Positions 32,701 through 45,060 of a stretch of DNA of 64,000 nucleotides are shown here, piece after piece. Each line of letters opens with the position of its first letter. Positions within the stretch are counted from its first letter, which is position 1. The position numbers and the translations under genes were made by a program. The notes under the pieces are model-generated. The model did not search any database and was not told the DNA's origin. It was given only the letters and a program-made list of their open reading frames with translations. Source of the DNA: Lolium rigidum. Taxonomy: Eukaryota; Streptophyta; Magnoliopsida; Poales; Poaceae. The stretch is from NCBI RefSeq assembly GCF_022539505.1, contig NC_061514.1, positions 41,404,869-41,468,868 of the forward strand, given 5' to 3'.

Positions 32701-35379
32701 TTATCTATCCAATGCCACTGGATTCAAACCTGGATCTGTTATATAATTAAAGTGGGAAAATAAACAAGACAGAGACTTTTCTGCCTTAGAAAAATTATTA
32801 AAAATCAACCATAAATGATTTTGAGTTGATTCCAACTCTCATAATTCACTTTTCAAATACTCTATTTGATTATGTAAAAATATGATATGGGTACTGTATA
32901 TGATCATGGGTTAGAATCAAATAATGGCCATGTAGCCATTATTAGTCCATTTAAATTTTTCCAAATTTAAGATTTTAAATCTATGAGGTGTAGCACCTCA
33001 TTTAAATCATCTTCTCAAGTTGTATGAAGTAGTGTGATGACCCTGGTTGTTTGGTCTCATATATGCTCACTTGAGGATATTAATAGGATTTAAATAGCAT
33101 GAGGTATGGAACCTCATTTAAATCATTTTCTCAAATGATAAGTATGAAGAGCTTGACTTTGGTCAACCTAGGTCATATATTGTTCATGAGAGAAATTAAA
33201 TCTTAATAAGATAATGAGAGGAAATTATTTCTCTAAGTAATTACAAGTAACACCCTAATTAGTATGAGAGGAAATTATTTTTCCTAAATAAGAAAACAAC
33301 ACATTTACCCACTTAATAGTAATGAGTGATGCTAGTTTACTTGTGTAAATTATATGAGGTGTTTCACTTCATTTAAATCTTGTCTCAAGTACTTTCATAT
33401 GAAGTTTGACCCCTGGTCAAATACTCTCACATGAAATACTTGGAGATTTTAAATCATAATAGGCTTTATTAAATGGTATGAGGTATCCCTACCTCATTTA
33501 AATCATTTTCTCAAATGATGATGATGAATGGTTGACTTAGGTCAACATAAATTCATGTGTGATGGTTTGAGAAATTAAATCTTAAAGAAGATTGAATGAG
33601 AGGAAATTATTCCTCAAGAACTATATGGAAACTATCTTTTACATATAAAATGAGAGGAAATTATTCTTCCTCAAAGCAAGACCACCAATGCACCAAATTG
33701 TATTAATTGTGTGAATAGAATAGTTTGTGTGAATATATGTGATGTTTGGAATAGCCAATAAATTGTTTGGTGATTGTATCCTCGTATTCGTATTTTAGAC
33801 GCTAGTACCAAGGAGTATCAAGAGGAGGAGGAAGTCTACTTTCAAGGAGAAGAAGACCACTTTGATCACCTCAACCAAGGCAAGCTATATTATTGCAAGC
33901 TAACACCATTGCAAGCTAATATTCTTGCTAAGTGCAAGGCTCTACAAGAGCAAGGCACCACCACTTTTTACTTTATGATTATGACCCTATTTCCCAGTTT
34001 TACTTTACAAGCTTTATTTACTTTTGTTTTATCAAAGTACTTTTTGATTTATGATTCACTTGGTTAGTATTAGATTAGCACAAGAGTATCAAAGTTAGCC
34101 TAGAGGCAAAGCAAAATACTTAGCACCCCTCATCCTTAGATGCTAGTGCTAAATTGAAAATGACTACTCTAGTTGGGAACTTGTGAAATGAAATGACTTT
34201 GAAAACCTTGGAATGGTGAGTCATTCTATTGAAAGATTTTGAAGGTGAATATGACTGGTGAATGACTTGGTGAATTTTAACAAAACTGATGGTTGGGTTC
34301 GGATGCGATACCATTCCAACTTTGCAAGTACCCCCACAATACCTGATATGGGTAGGGCTTAACTAAAAGTTTATGTATCTTAGTATGGGTTCCCTCTAAA
34401 CAAGCGTCATCGGGGTTATGCTGGAGGCTGCCTCTACAAAAGTGAAGTGATATGAAATGACGTGAAATGAGGTGAATGTCCGGCCCAAGCCCTGTGCAGT
34501 TCCCAGGCTGACAGTTTGTCTTCACTGGGAGGCCAAGCTCATGGGGAGAGGTGCCTATACTAGGGTATGTAAATGAAAGGTTATGGTTGGTAGTCCGCAC
34601 ACGGAGTGTGGTAAATCAGGGCCAGTTAACCCTGATGGATTATTGCAAATGTTGTGGCACAAGTGTACGACCTCTGCAGAGTGTAGAACTATTCGAATAG
34701 CCGCGTCCACGGTTATGGACGGTTGGAAAGGCCATACTGTTCCGTCATCAGACCATTTTCAAAATGTGACATGTGAAGGGTGACTTGTGACTTGAACTTG
34801 AAAAGGGTGAATGGTGAACTTGACTTGAATCACAACTGAGTTGTGGGAATGACACTAATGTTCCCACTTGAGTTAGTTAAGCAAGTGAAGAGGCTTTGAT
34901 TATGAAAGTGTTTATGAAATAAAATTGGCTTTATGCAAATGAAACTAGAGCTTAGCATCCCCTTCCCTAGTTGATAATACTTACCTTAGTATTAGTTTGC
35001 GAGTACTTTAAAGTACTCATGGCTTTGTCCCTGGCTATTCAAATGGCCAGACTATGAAGAGGAGTACCAGAACCCGGAAGAAGGACAGCAGGACGTCTAC
35101 GACAACTAGGATCACTCTTGACGTCAACAGTTGCCTGTGGAATAGATGGACTACTACTACGCTACTTCGCTTCCGCTATGTGTTTTGTAATTGATCAATA
35201 GATCATCTACTATTGTAATGAGACTGGATCATGTGATCCTTTGTTGTAAGACAATTACGATGTTGTAATGAATGATGTTCTGTGATATCAAATCTATTAT
35301 GTCCCGCAAAAACAATATTCCTGGGATTGCGATGAATGGCATAATAGGCATCTGGACTTCAAAAATCCGGGTGTTGACA
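29791..35379 (+). mobile_element. Gypsy C 3' LTR (5.6 kb)
   Basis: Collinear with the 5' LTR over its full length. Differences include TTGACCGTAACAT against TTGACCAGAACAT (31535 and 23675 regions) and a divergent stretch at 32055-32090 just before the TATA box. TATA box at 32090-32098, exon-like frame at 33774-33962. Confidence 0.95.
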
Positions 35380-35384
35380 GTCGG

Positions 35385-37173
35385 TTTGTTTTTGTTTTTG
35401 TTTTTGTTTGAATAAAATGGATCTAGCATTCAATGTGTGGGAGAGAGACACGCTCCGCTGTTGCATATGGACAAATATGTCCTTAGGCTTTACTCATAGT
35501 ATTCATGGCGAAAGTTTCTTCTTCGTTAAATTGTTATATGGTTGGAATTGGAAAATGATATATGTGGTAATTGGTATAATATCTTGAATAATGTGATACT
35601 TGGCAATTGTTGTGCTCATGTTTAAGCTCTTGCATCATATACTTTGCACTTATTAATGAAGAAATACATAGAGCATGCTAAAATCTGATTTGCATGTTTG
35701 GTTTCTCTAAGGTCTAGATAATTTCTAGTATTGAGTTTGAACAACAAGGAAGACGGTATATAGTCTTATAATGTTTACAATATGTCTTTTATGTGAGTTT
35801 TGCTGTACCGGTTCATCCTTGTGTTTGTTTCAAATAAACCTTGCTAGCCTAAACCTTGTATCGAGAGGGAATACTTCTCATGCATCCAAAATCCTTGAGC
35901 CAACCACTATGCCATTTGTGTCCACCATACCTACCTACCACATGGTATTTCTCCGCCATTCCAAAGTAAATTGCTTGAGTGCTACCTTTAAAATTTCCAT
36001 TCTTTACCTTTACAATATATAGCTCATGGGACAAATAGCTTAAAAACTATTGTGGTATTAAATATGTACTTATGCACTTTATCTCTTATTAAGTTGCTTG
36101 TTGTGCGATAACCATGTTCCTGGGGACGCCATCAACTACTCTTTGTTGAATATCATGTGAGTTGCTATGCATGTTCGTCTTGTCTGAAGTAAGAGTGATC
36201 TACCACCTTATGGTTAGAGCATGCATATTGTTAGAGAAGAACATTGGGCCGCTAACTAAAGCCATGATCCATGGTGGAAGTTTCAGTTTTGGACATATAT
36301 CCTCAATCTCATATGAGAAAAATAATTGTTGCTACATGCTTATGCATAAAAGAGGAGTCCATTATCTGTTGTCTATGTTGTCCCGGTATGGATGTCTAAG
36401 TTGAGAATAACCAATAGCGAGAAATCCAATGCGAGCTTTCTCCTTAGACCTTCGTACGAGGCGGCATAGAGGTACCCCTTTGTGACACTTGGTTAAAACA
36501 TGTGCATTGCGATAATCCCGGTAGTCCAAGCTAATTAGGACAAGGTGCGGGCACTATTAGTATACTATGCATGAGACTTGCAACTTGTAAGATATAAATT
36601 ACATAACTCATATGCTTTATTACTACCGTTGACAAAATTGTTTCTTGTTTTCAAAACCAAAGCTCTAACACAAATATAGCAATCAATGCTTCCCTCTGCG
36701 AAGGGCCATTCTTTTACTTTTATGTTGAGTCAGTTCACCTATTTCTCTCCACCTCAAGAAGCAAACACTTGTGTGAACTGTGCATTGATTCCTACATACT
36801 TGCATATTGCACTTGTTATATTACTTTACATTGACAATATCCATGAGATATACATGTTACAAGTTGAAAGCAACCGCTGAAACTTTATCTTCCTTTGTGT
36901 TGCTTCAATACCTTTACTTTGAATTATTGCTTTATGAGTTAACTCTTATGCAAGACTTATTGATGCTTGTCTTTAAGTACTATTCATGAAAAGTCTTTGC
37001 TTTATGATTCAATTGTTTACTCATGTCATTTACCATTGTTTCAAATCACTGCATTCATTACATGTGCTTACAATAGTATTGATCAAGATTATGTTGGTAG
37101 CATTGTCACTAAGAAATTATCTTTGTTATCGTTTACCTACTCGGGACGAGTAGGAACTAAGCTTGGGGATGCC
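35385..37173 (+). other. Gypsy A 3' internal non-coding region
   Basis: It begins with a (TTTTTG)n run at 35385-35410 and has no convincing coding sequence. It ends in the polypurine tract AAGCTTGGGGATGCC (37159-37173) directly before the 3' LTR. The short frames here have no recognisable product. Confidence 0.75.
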
Positions 37174-38766
37174 TGATACGTCTCAAACGTATCTATAATT
37201 TCTTATGTTCCATGCTATTTTTATGATGATACTCATATGTTTTATACACATTATATGTCATTATTATGCATTTTCCGGCACTAACCTATTAACGAGATGC
37301 CGAAGAGCCGATTCGTTGTTTCTGCTATTTTTGGTTTCAGAAATCCTAGTAAGGAAATATTCTCGGAATTGGACGAAATCAAAGCCCAGGGTCCTATTTT
37401 TGCACGAAGCTTCCAGAAGACCGAGGGGGAAAGCAAGTGGGGCCATGAGGCGCCGACACAACAGGGCGGCGCGGCCTAGGTCTTGGCCGCGCGGCCCTGG
37501 CGTGTGGGGCCCTCGTGTGGCCCCCCGCGTTGCCCTCCCGCCTACTTAAAGCCTCCGTCGCGAAACCCCCGATGCCGAGAGCCACGATACGGAAAACCTT
37601 GCGAGACGCCGCCGCCGCCAATCCCATCTCGGGGGATTCAGGAGATCGCCTCCGGCACCTCGCCGGAGAGGGGATTCATCTCCCGGAGGACTCTACACCG
37701 CCATGGTCGCCTCCGGATTGATGAGTGAGTAGTTCACCCCTGGACTATGGGTCCATAGTAGTAGCTAGATGGTTGTCTTCTCCTCATGTGCTTCATTGTC
37801 GGATCTTGTGAGCTGCCTAACATGATCAAGATCATCTATCTGTAATGCTATATGTTGTGTTTGTTGGGATCCGATGAATAGAGAATACTATGTTATGTTG
37901 ATTATCAATCTATTACCTATGTGTTGTTTATGATCTTGCATGCTCTCCGTTGTTAGTAGAGGCTCTGGCCAAGTTTTTGCTAGTAACTCCAAGAGGGAGT
38001 ATTTATGCTCGATAGTGGGTTCATGCCTCCATTAAATCCGGGACGATGACGAGAAAGTTCTAAGGTTGTGGATGTCTTGTTGCCACTAGGGATAAAACAT
38101 TGATGCTATGTTCGAGGATATAGTTATTGATTATATTACGCACCATACTTAATGCAATTGTCTCGTTGCTTGCAACTTAATACCGGAAGGGTTCGGATGA
38201 TAACTCGAAAGTGGACTTTTTAGGCATAGATGCATGCTGGATAGCGGTCTATGTACTTTGTCGTAATGCCCAATTGAATCTCACAATATTCATCATATCA
38301 TGTATGTGCATTGTCATGTCCTCTCTATTTGTCAATTGCCCAACTGTAATTTGTTCACCCAACATGCTATTTATCTTATGGGAGAGACACCTCTAGTGAA
38401 CTGTGGACCCCGGTCCATTCTTTTACATCGAATACAATCTCATTGCAATACTTGTTTTATCTGTTCTCTGCAAACAATCATCATCCACACTATACATCTA
38501 ATCCTTTGTAACAGCAAGCCGGTGAGATTGACAACCTCACTGTTTCGTTGGGGCAAAGTACTTTGGTTGTGTTGTGCAGGTTCCACGTTGGCGCCGGAAT
38601 CCCTGGTGTTGTGCCGCACTACACTCCGTCACCATCAACCTTCAACGTGCTTCTTGGCTCCTACTGGTTCGATAAACCTTGGTTTCTTACTGAGGGAAAA
38701 CTTGCTTCTATACGCATCACACCTTCCTCTTGGGGTTCCCAACGGACGTGTGTATACACGCTATCA
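37174..38766 (+). mobile_element. Gypsy A 3' LTR
   Basis: 1593 bp, matching 10901-12494, and followed by the ACCCT TSD (38767-38771), after which Copia integrase sequence resumes. Confidence 0.95.
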
Positions 38767-40152
38767 ACCCTCTTCTCCTCAAGATCAATTTTCGGAGCTA
38801 CCATGCTCCCCCTCATCATTTCGATTTCTAAGAAGACAGTATGTCTCGTTTCCACAAACTTTGTGTATTTCTCTGGACAGTAGAAACGATAACCTTTTGA
38901 CTTTTCAGGATAGTCAACAAAATTGCAGCTGACTGTTTTGGTATCTAACTTTGCGATATTTGGATTGAATACTTTGGCCTCAGCAGGGCTCCCCCACACT
39001 TTCAGGTGGTTTAGAGAAGGCACTCTCCCTGTCCATAGCTCATACGGCGTTTTGGGCACCGATTTGCTTGGTACTCTGTTTAGAATGCGAATAGCGGTTT
39101 TTAACGCCTCAATCCACAATCCCAATGGTAGGGTGGAATAGCTCATCATCATCGCGCACCATATCCATAAGGGTACGGTTGCGCCTTTCGGCCTACCCCA
39201 TTCTGCGAGGTTCGCCCGGCATCGAGTACTCGGGCGACTATTCCAATCTCCGTAGAAACCTTGCAAAAGGTCCGGGGACTTGGCCATATGGAGTATGTCG
39301 ACCGTAGTACTCCCCTCCACGATCAGACCCGACTATCTTTATTCTTTTATCATGCTGATTTTCAACTTCAGCTTTGAATATTTTGAATTTATCCAACGCT
39401 TCGTTCTTTCTTTTATTGGATAAATATAACCATATCGGGAGTAATCATTCGTGAATGTTATGAACGAATCATAGCCATCCACACTTTTCACAGGAAATGA
39501 TCCACATATCTCGGTGTGAATTATTTCTAGTGTTGTTGTGCATCGGTTTGCACCCTTTTTAATTTGCTTTACAAATTTTTCTTTAATGCAATCGATGCGT
39601 TGTTCTATGTCTGAGAATTCTAATGGAGGAAGAATACCATTTTTTACAAGTCTTTATATCCTCCCCCCTCGAAATATGCCATATTTCGACGATTCATCAG
39701 TTCTTTTATTTTCTTTTGTTCTTTGTGCAACGCGGACAACACTTTTTTCACTCACATTACACACAGACAACACCCACATAAGCATTATTACACCATATGG
39801 CACACTTGCCACGTCCTTCCTGTCCATGTGTACTTTTCTGTCACCAGTTGCTACAGCAGCTGGGTCGCACATATCTTTGAAGAACCGATGAAGCGGCTCT
39901 TTATTCTTTCAAGATACTTCCCTACGGAAGCACACTCTGCAATTGAGCCCACAATAGCGATCTCAATTGTATTCTTTATAAATGGCACTTAGCCACCTTT
40001 TATTCTACCATCATTATCCTTGTCATTTCTGACTGGATCTTTTGGTCAGACCGGCTGTGGGAACCCAGTACCCCTCAGCACAAATCGACCTTCTTTCTCC
40101 ATTCAGTGTAGTTGTCACCTCTGAGGGTTGGAACATCCTTGATGCAGCTCAT
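38767..40152 (-). pseudogene. Copia 5' coding part: gag start and integrase, deleted and frameshifted
   Basis: The minus strand has a gag start at 40152 (MSCIKDVPTLRGDNYTEWRK), with a stop about 25 codons later. Little further gag is recognisable. From 39640 the integrase core appears ([54 protein letters not shown]). Its C-terminal part follows in 38661-39320 ([35 protein letters not shown]). Many stops and shifts are present. The last codons here continue in the pol fragment left of Gypsy A, which proves this was one gene before the nested insertion. Confidence 0.85.
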
Positions 40153-41875
40153 CAAGTAGTACCCTCCTTTAAACCACAATGAAAAGAGATCATAACAACA
40201 ATTGCATGCAATAATCCAACGTTGGTCAAAATTAGAACATACAACTGTTTGTGCAATTATATCTATATCAGCGTTGGGCTGAAATAGAGATAAATGCGCC
40301 TCTTATTGCAACAAATCACGATCATGTCATTAATAACGTTGGTAAAAAAATAACAGAACCATAATTTTCACAATGATCACTCTAATCATCTCTTTAAAAA
40401 TTTAACTGTCACTTTTGCCCATATAATTACAACAAAACATGATCATGTCATTAATAACGTTGGTCATAAAATGACGTGATCATAATTGTTTCAACAATCA
40501 CTTTTAATCAACCCTTTTATCATCACTTTTGCATTTTTCAAATATAAAATGCATCTTTAACTATTTGCAGCGGAAACTTTGAATTTAAACTTTGAACTTT
40601 TCAGAAGCATCTCTGTTACTTTTTAATTTCCTAAAACAAATTTCTCGTTGGTTCAATTTGCTCAGGAAAAAAAACTTGACAAAAATGCTTCTTTTACTAT
40701 TGCAGTGGAAAGTTTTACTATTAACTTTTGAACTTTCCAGAGGCATATCTTTCACTTTTAATTCCTAAACAAATATCACGTTGGTTCTATTTGTTCAGAA
40801 AAAACTTGAACAAAATTAGGCCAAAATTGACCCAAAACTACCTTAAAATGCCTCTGGAAAAACATAAAACAGTAAAAAAAAACTGTTGTTACTGTGCTCA
40901 CGTGGCCAGCGGCCCACGCGGCCTGTTCGGCCAGGGCTGCGCCCATGTGTAGCACGCAACAACGTTGCGCACACGGTGCGGCCTACTCGCGGCCCGCACA
41001 CGCGGCCCAGACACGGCGCCCCCGTGGCCCAGCCAGCGGCCTCTACGCGGCCTGCCGCCGCGGCCCGAACGCGGCCTCGAGCCCGCGTCGCCCACGATGC
41101 ATCCTGGCCGCCGGATCCATCCGACGGTCGTCCTTCTGTATAGGGCGGTATAAATGGGGAGACCGAACCGGTCAAAACCCTAACCCTAACATTTCTTTCC
41201 CCCTGGCCACCCTCTCTGCCCAGCGCGCCACCTCTCTGGCGGCGGCGGCGGGTTGGTTCCGCTCGTGCCGCTTCCTTGCAGCGGCCGGTGACGGCCAGTG
41301 GCGGCGATGCTGCACGCGCCCATGTGCCGCGCAGCAGCACCCACCTGCCCTTTCTGTCTCTCGCGCCATGGCGGCGGAAAAAACCAAGCTCCCGTGCCGG
41401 TGCTCCGCCGGCGACGGCGAGCTCTCCTCGTCGCGCGCCTAGCAGGTGGCCGGCGACGAGACCCTTTCTCCACCTTTCCCTTGGCCGCCTCCTCCATCTC
41501 ATCACCAAAAACCCGAAGGTGCGGCGACGGAGATAAGCGGCGGCGCTCCCCTGGCCCTCTTGCCGGCGGCGCGTGCACCCGAGGGTGGGCGCACCGTCGT
41601 CAATCGGCGCAGAGTGGTGGTGCCTTTGCCGGCGGCCGCGCAGTAACAGCACAACAACCGGTATACTGTCGGCGGTGGCGGCGCAGTGGCCCCACTGCTT
41701 CTGTTCTTTTGCGCCGGCGAGCCAAAAGCCCCGGCCTGTACGAATATCTTTGCCCCTTTTTTCGAGCAGATCTAGGGGTATAGTTTGGGGCGGGTTAGGA
41801 TTTTCTTTTCTATTTTCTTTGCTTGTCTTTCCTGGATCAAAGATCTACGACTAGGAACAATGGCTCTGATACCAA
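40153..41875 (-). other. Copia leader between the 5' LTR and gag
   Basis: The right part (40890-41800) is GC-rich and forms long accidental frames on both strands; a telomere-like AAACCCTAACCCTAAC lies near 41166-41181. The primer binding site TGGTATCAGAGCC (minus strand, about 41861-41873) adjoins the LTR. No supported gene. Confidence 0.6.
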
Positions 41876-42250
41876 TGTAAACATTGCTGGATCGCCTAGA
41901 GTAGATTATTGCCGGGTAGGATTGGGTACTGTGAGCGTTTACTTTTCACTTGGAGGAAGATGAGCCCGCCGGTGTAGAGACATGGCGACGACGGAGGTGC
42001 GTGGACGAGGTGGTGGTGGTGCTTCCCATCGCTCTGTGCAAGAACCTAGATCGGTAGGTGTCCTGGTGGGGCGAGTGGCACTCCCGATCAACCTCGTAAC
42101 GTGTGCCACCGCCCCTACCACTGTATATATAGCACAGGCGATAGGGACCCACCAACCAGATGCGGTTGGGCGCCCCCGATTAGGGCGCGGACGAGGTCAA
42201 GGGTCCGAGTTCGAGCCGTTGGGCTCGGACGCGAGGAGATCATCCTAACA
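41876..42250 (-). mobile_element. Copia 5' LTR (right)
   Basis: 375 bp, partner of 8747-9120. It is followed by the TSD CTGAT (42251-42255). Confidence 0.95.
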
Positions 42251-42255
42251 CTGAT

Positions 42256-43063
42256 GACAAGGATCACGGAGGAAGCTGCAATCCGAGGGTGGGCTCACAT
42301 TGGCAACGGCGGGCGGATGTGCAGCACCTCAGTGACGGGCGGCGCAGTCTCTTCGGTGACAGGCACAGCGCCGAGCAGGGTCGACCGCGCGAACTAGAAG
42401 TCGCGCTTCTGGATTCTGATTTTGAATCACATGTTTGCATACAGCTACCACACTTATTCCATGTTTTCCATCAAACAGCTCAAAGAAAGAATCAAATTGA
42501 GAAAATCTCAACTACAAACTGTCTGATTAACTGAATTGACAAAAAAAAATTTGAAATTGCGCATGTATTAACCAGCGATCAAGGTCAATGTTACAGACTC
42601 CATTACAAACTTTCGAATCAGAAAACTCCACACCTGAATTGACATTCTAATCGCACATGATGACTTGTTCTCCTCACAACATACAGTTCGTTATTTTATC
42701 AGATAGACCAAGTCCGGCCAAATGTGTTGATTTGCTATGCTAGAAGAAAAAAGAACCCTGGTTGCGTCGGTCCACTAATTAAGTGATCAGCTGGACAATG
42801 CTAGCTCGCCGGCCGCTTCAGTTGCTTTGGCTGGATAGCCAGATCTAGGTTAAGATCTGAAACCGGAAGTTGAATCCGTGTAGAACTTGATGATTGGATG
42901 CTACTACAAGTACCCTGGCAGGCTGGCACGGAACTTGGAGTCAACCTCTCTTCGGCTGGTGGAGATGGAATGCCGCTTCGTATTGTTGCTGTTCTCCAAC
43001 GCGGCGACCCAAATCAAACGCGTTGGGCTGTCCGGTTGGGGCCTTTTGGATGACCGGTGCGGC
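42256..43063. other. Host sequence right of the Copia insertion, no gene recognised
   Basis: The first 165 bases are GC-rich and continue 8640-8746 across the insertion point. Beyond that, AT-rich sequence leads to a GC-rich piece at about 42880-43060 that reads open on the plus strand but resembles no family I recognise. Confidence 0.45.
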
Positions 43064-43163
43064 TCGTCGTTGCTTCAGCAGTGGACACCAGGGCGCCTAC
43101 AAGGAGGACAAGAAGTGTGCCTCGGATGGCGACCCTGCCGGCAGAGTACGCTGCTTGGGCCAT
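43064..43163 (-). pseudogene. Third copy of the cysteine-rich peptide gene, N-terminal fragment
   Basis: The minus strand from the ATG at 43163-43161 reads MAQAAYSAGRVAIRGTLLVL and then LVGALVSTAEAT, a clear match to the signal-peptide part of the genes at 47382-47696 and 59418-59741. Homology stops at about 43064, before any cysteine codon. The upstream leader is kept to about 43282. It is a truncated, non-functional copy. Confidence 0.85.
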
Positions 43164-43433
43164 TGGTGTTCTCGATGCAACTACTGGGTACTAAGGGAGA
43201 GAAGCTTGTGGGGAAGGTGGATTATGGACTTTGAGTCTCAATGAAACCGGGGTGGAGCACTTTTGTTCTGAAAATATAAGGATCCTGGTATGGTTTCGTG
43301 TAAGAATCACTGAATCGAGGCAATCATAGTAGCATTGGTCAAAAACATCGAGAAATTCAGACTTCACAGCCAAACCAAGATTCAGAACCAAATGTGATTT
43401 TATTTTTTGATTGCAGTTGGAATTACAGGATCT

Positions 43434-43935
43434 CATTGGTGACATGAGAAGAAGGAGGCTTGGCGAAGCGGCTGCTGGACCCAGGTGACATACTCACAGA
43501 GAAATTGCCCGGTTTTTTGGGGTCCGGCAGCGTGAGCCCATCGCTCACCAGCATGGAAACCACGCTACACATGTTAGGCCGTTCCAGTGGTGGAGCCAAG
43601 TGGCTGCAAGGGTGGGGTGATTGACCAGCCTATGAATCATCTATATAAAAGAAGAATAAAATATGCAAAAAGGCTCACCCTAACTCAGGCATGCACCACC
43701 ATGGAAAATTGGGCTGAGAATGCTACTGGACCGATCGTCTGCATTCATTGGAGCACAAAGTAGCCACCTGGATGCATTTCACCACCTCACTTACTTGGTA
43801 ATCCGGGCCAAGTACCGCGTTGTCACCAACGTACTCGTTGTCGCCGGAACAACGCAAGCCCCTACACCGTGTATGGGTCCAACGCCTGCCCGTTCTACTC
43901 CCACCGTTGCATCCAAAGGGTAGAGATACACGCAT
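43434..43935 (-). pseudogene. Receptor-like kinase C-terminal fragment
   Basis: The minus strand reads VGDNAVLGPDYQVSEVVKCI then QVATLCSNECRRSVQ and a stop near 43723. After an unrelated stretch (about 43605-43720) it resumes in another frame with ERPNMCSVVSMLVSDGLTLP, DPKKPGNFSVSMS and TNEIL, with a TAA stop near 43434. The order matches the last part of a plant receptor kinase (helix before the RPxMxxVVxML motif, then a short tail). The N-terminal kinase lobe and ectodomain are absent and the piece is split, so it is a fragment. Confidence 0.6.
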
Positions 43936-44042
43936 TGCGGCTACCCAAGCCTGTTGTTTCTAGGTGAGTACCGGGTTACACAACTCGAGGTTCTGTGGGA
44001 GAACATAGTGAGAAAGATGCTCGAGCTACAATACGGTATGTT

Positions 44043-44550
44043 GCGATATCTTAGGTGACTTTTTTGGTTGTACCTCCAATATCTCAACATACATATCTAA
44101 GACCTTTAAACCTTACACTCTACTGTAGCTTCTCTTTCTCCAAAAACTCCATGAGCTTAAATAGTGCCATCTTTAGTAAGATCACACTCTTTCTATCTAT
44201 TTTCCTATCAAACATTTTTGAAGGTTGTAATGACCAAAGCTCTAATCATGTGATCATCATGCAAATATAATGCATATCATCCCATAGTATATTTACATTA
44301 CTTGCATGACTTAACAGACTTGTGATTTATACCCCTCCAAATAAAAAAAATACTCATATCTGCTCCTAATTAAAATTTGTGAAGCCAATGTCACCAAATT
44401 TTTGACCTGATAATTTTATTCGATCTTATATTTATTTTGAAAAAAGAAGGAACCATTTTTCTCCTTGGATCTTGTGTGTGAAAGTAAACCATTTAGCATT
44501 GTCAAATACTAGGACCCGGTTTGTATTTTAGATGAGTGCTAAATTTTTAC
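44043..44550. repeat. Interspersed flank repeat R, copy 2
   Basis: It matches copy 1 (7121-7708) from GCTCGAGCTAC...GATATCTTAG through TAGGAC..GGTTTGT and is likewise followed by a Stowaway-like MITE. It is the most diverged of the four copies. Confidence 0.75.
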
Positions 44551-44646
44551 TCCCTCAGTTTCAAAATAAATATCGCAACTATTTCTAGATATGGATGTAT
44601 CTACACATTAACTTTAATTGTACGCTTTCAGAGGTTCAAGTCAATG
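44551..44646. mobile_element. Left half of a Stowaway-like MITE, cut by a CACTA end
   Basis: TACTCCCTCAGTTTC and TCTAGATATGGATGTATCTA are the typical start and core. The right half is missing where the CACTA terminus begins at 44647. Confidence 0.6.
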
Positions 44647-45060
44647 CACTACCGGAAAACGAGTTTTGTCGTGTTCTGCCACCTTTGTTGTGTGTCAAGG
44701 TCCCTGAAACACGACAAAGAAAGACATTGCTGTGTATAGCGCACAACAAAGAATATATCACAACCACGGTGGGAAAAATACACGGCAAAGGTTTTGCACA
44801 TGGCACATTTTAATGAAAACACACAGTAAAGAAATGTACATGGCAAAGAAGCAAAAAAAAACACGGAAAAGAAATATACACAGCCGCTTTACGGAGCCGT
44901 TGTGGCCCCATCTTTTTGTCGTGTACCAGGGAAATACACACGGCAAAGAGTCTTTGCCGTGCCCTTTGCCGCATGTATTACAAATACACACGGTAAAGAG
45001 GTGGTTTTGCCGTGTGTATTACACCCCCCTAATTTTCCCCCTTTTCCTCTGCGTTAATTC
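44647..45060 (+). mobile_element. CACTA transposon end with subterminal repeats
   Basis: The terminus CACTACCGGAAAACGAG is followed by many copies of ACACGGCAAAG and its complement TTTGCCGTGT, the subterminal binding-site repeats of grass CACTA elements. No transposase and no opposite terminus (TAGTG) could be placed, so the right border given here is only where the subterminal repeats end. Confidence 0.75.

Larger units (their letters stand above)
21929..35379 (+). mobile_element. Gypsy C, non-autonomous element with 5.6-kb LTRs
   Basis: LTRs 21929-27528 (5600 bp) and 29791-35379 (5589 bp) run TGTAACAACC...GTGTTGACA and are flanked by the TSD GTCGG (21924-21928, 35380-35384). The tRNA-iMet primer binding site TGGTATCAGAGCC is at 27532-27544, and a polypurine tract (AAGGGGGAAGGG) precedes the 3' LTR. 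The 2262-bp interior encodes a small unknown ORF and gag only; no protease or polymerase is present. The LTRs make up about 83% of the element and differ at few positions, so it is probably the youngest insertion here. The gag type and PBS suggest the Tekay/Del lineage. Confidence 0.95.
10901..38766 (+). mobile_element. Gypsy A (Athila/Sabrina-like), non-autonomous, contains Gypsy B and C
   Basis: LTRs of 1594 and 1593 bp (10901-12494, 37174-38766) begin TGATACGTCTCAAACG and end GCTATCA. They are flanked by the 5-bp TSD ACCCT (10896-10900, 38767-38771). A tRNA-Asp-type primer binding site follows the left LTR and a polypurine tract (AAGCTTGGGGATGCC) abuts the right LTR, which fixes the plus orientation. 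Apart from its two nested insertions it has only a gag remnant and a long non-coding 3' region, so it needed enzymes in trans. The family attribution to Sabrina-like/Athila elements is from memory. Confidence 0.95.
8747..42250 (-). mobile_element. Outer Copia LTR retrotransposon, split by nested Gypsy elements
   Basis: LTRs at 8747-9120 and 41876-42250 are flanked by the TSD CTGAT (8742-8746 and 42251-42255). On the minus strand the 5' LTR is the right one and is followed at once by TGGTATCAGAGCC, the tRNA-iMet primer binding site. A polypurine tract (AAGGGGGAGAA) precedes the left LTR. The pol remnant is interrupted at 10896-38771 by Gypsy A, and its reading (...DLEEKRV then HAPNPMTQEP) continues across that insertion. 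By hand count the LTRs differ by 12 substitutions and one indel in about 374 bp, so it is the oldest element of the nest and is inactive. Confidence 0.95.

Noticed and set aside
40843..41652. 269-codon minus-strand frame in the Copia leader
   Set aside because: Arg/Gly-rich, GC-driven, no domain, and several overlapping frames on both strands are equally open.
42256..42420. GC-rich exon-like sequence at the Copia insertion site
   Set aside because: Joined to 8640-8746 it gives no recognisable protein in any frame, so no gene is called.
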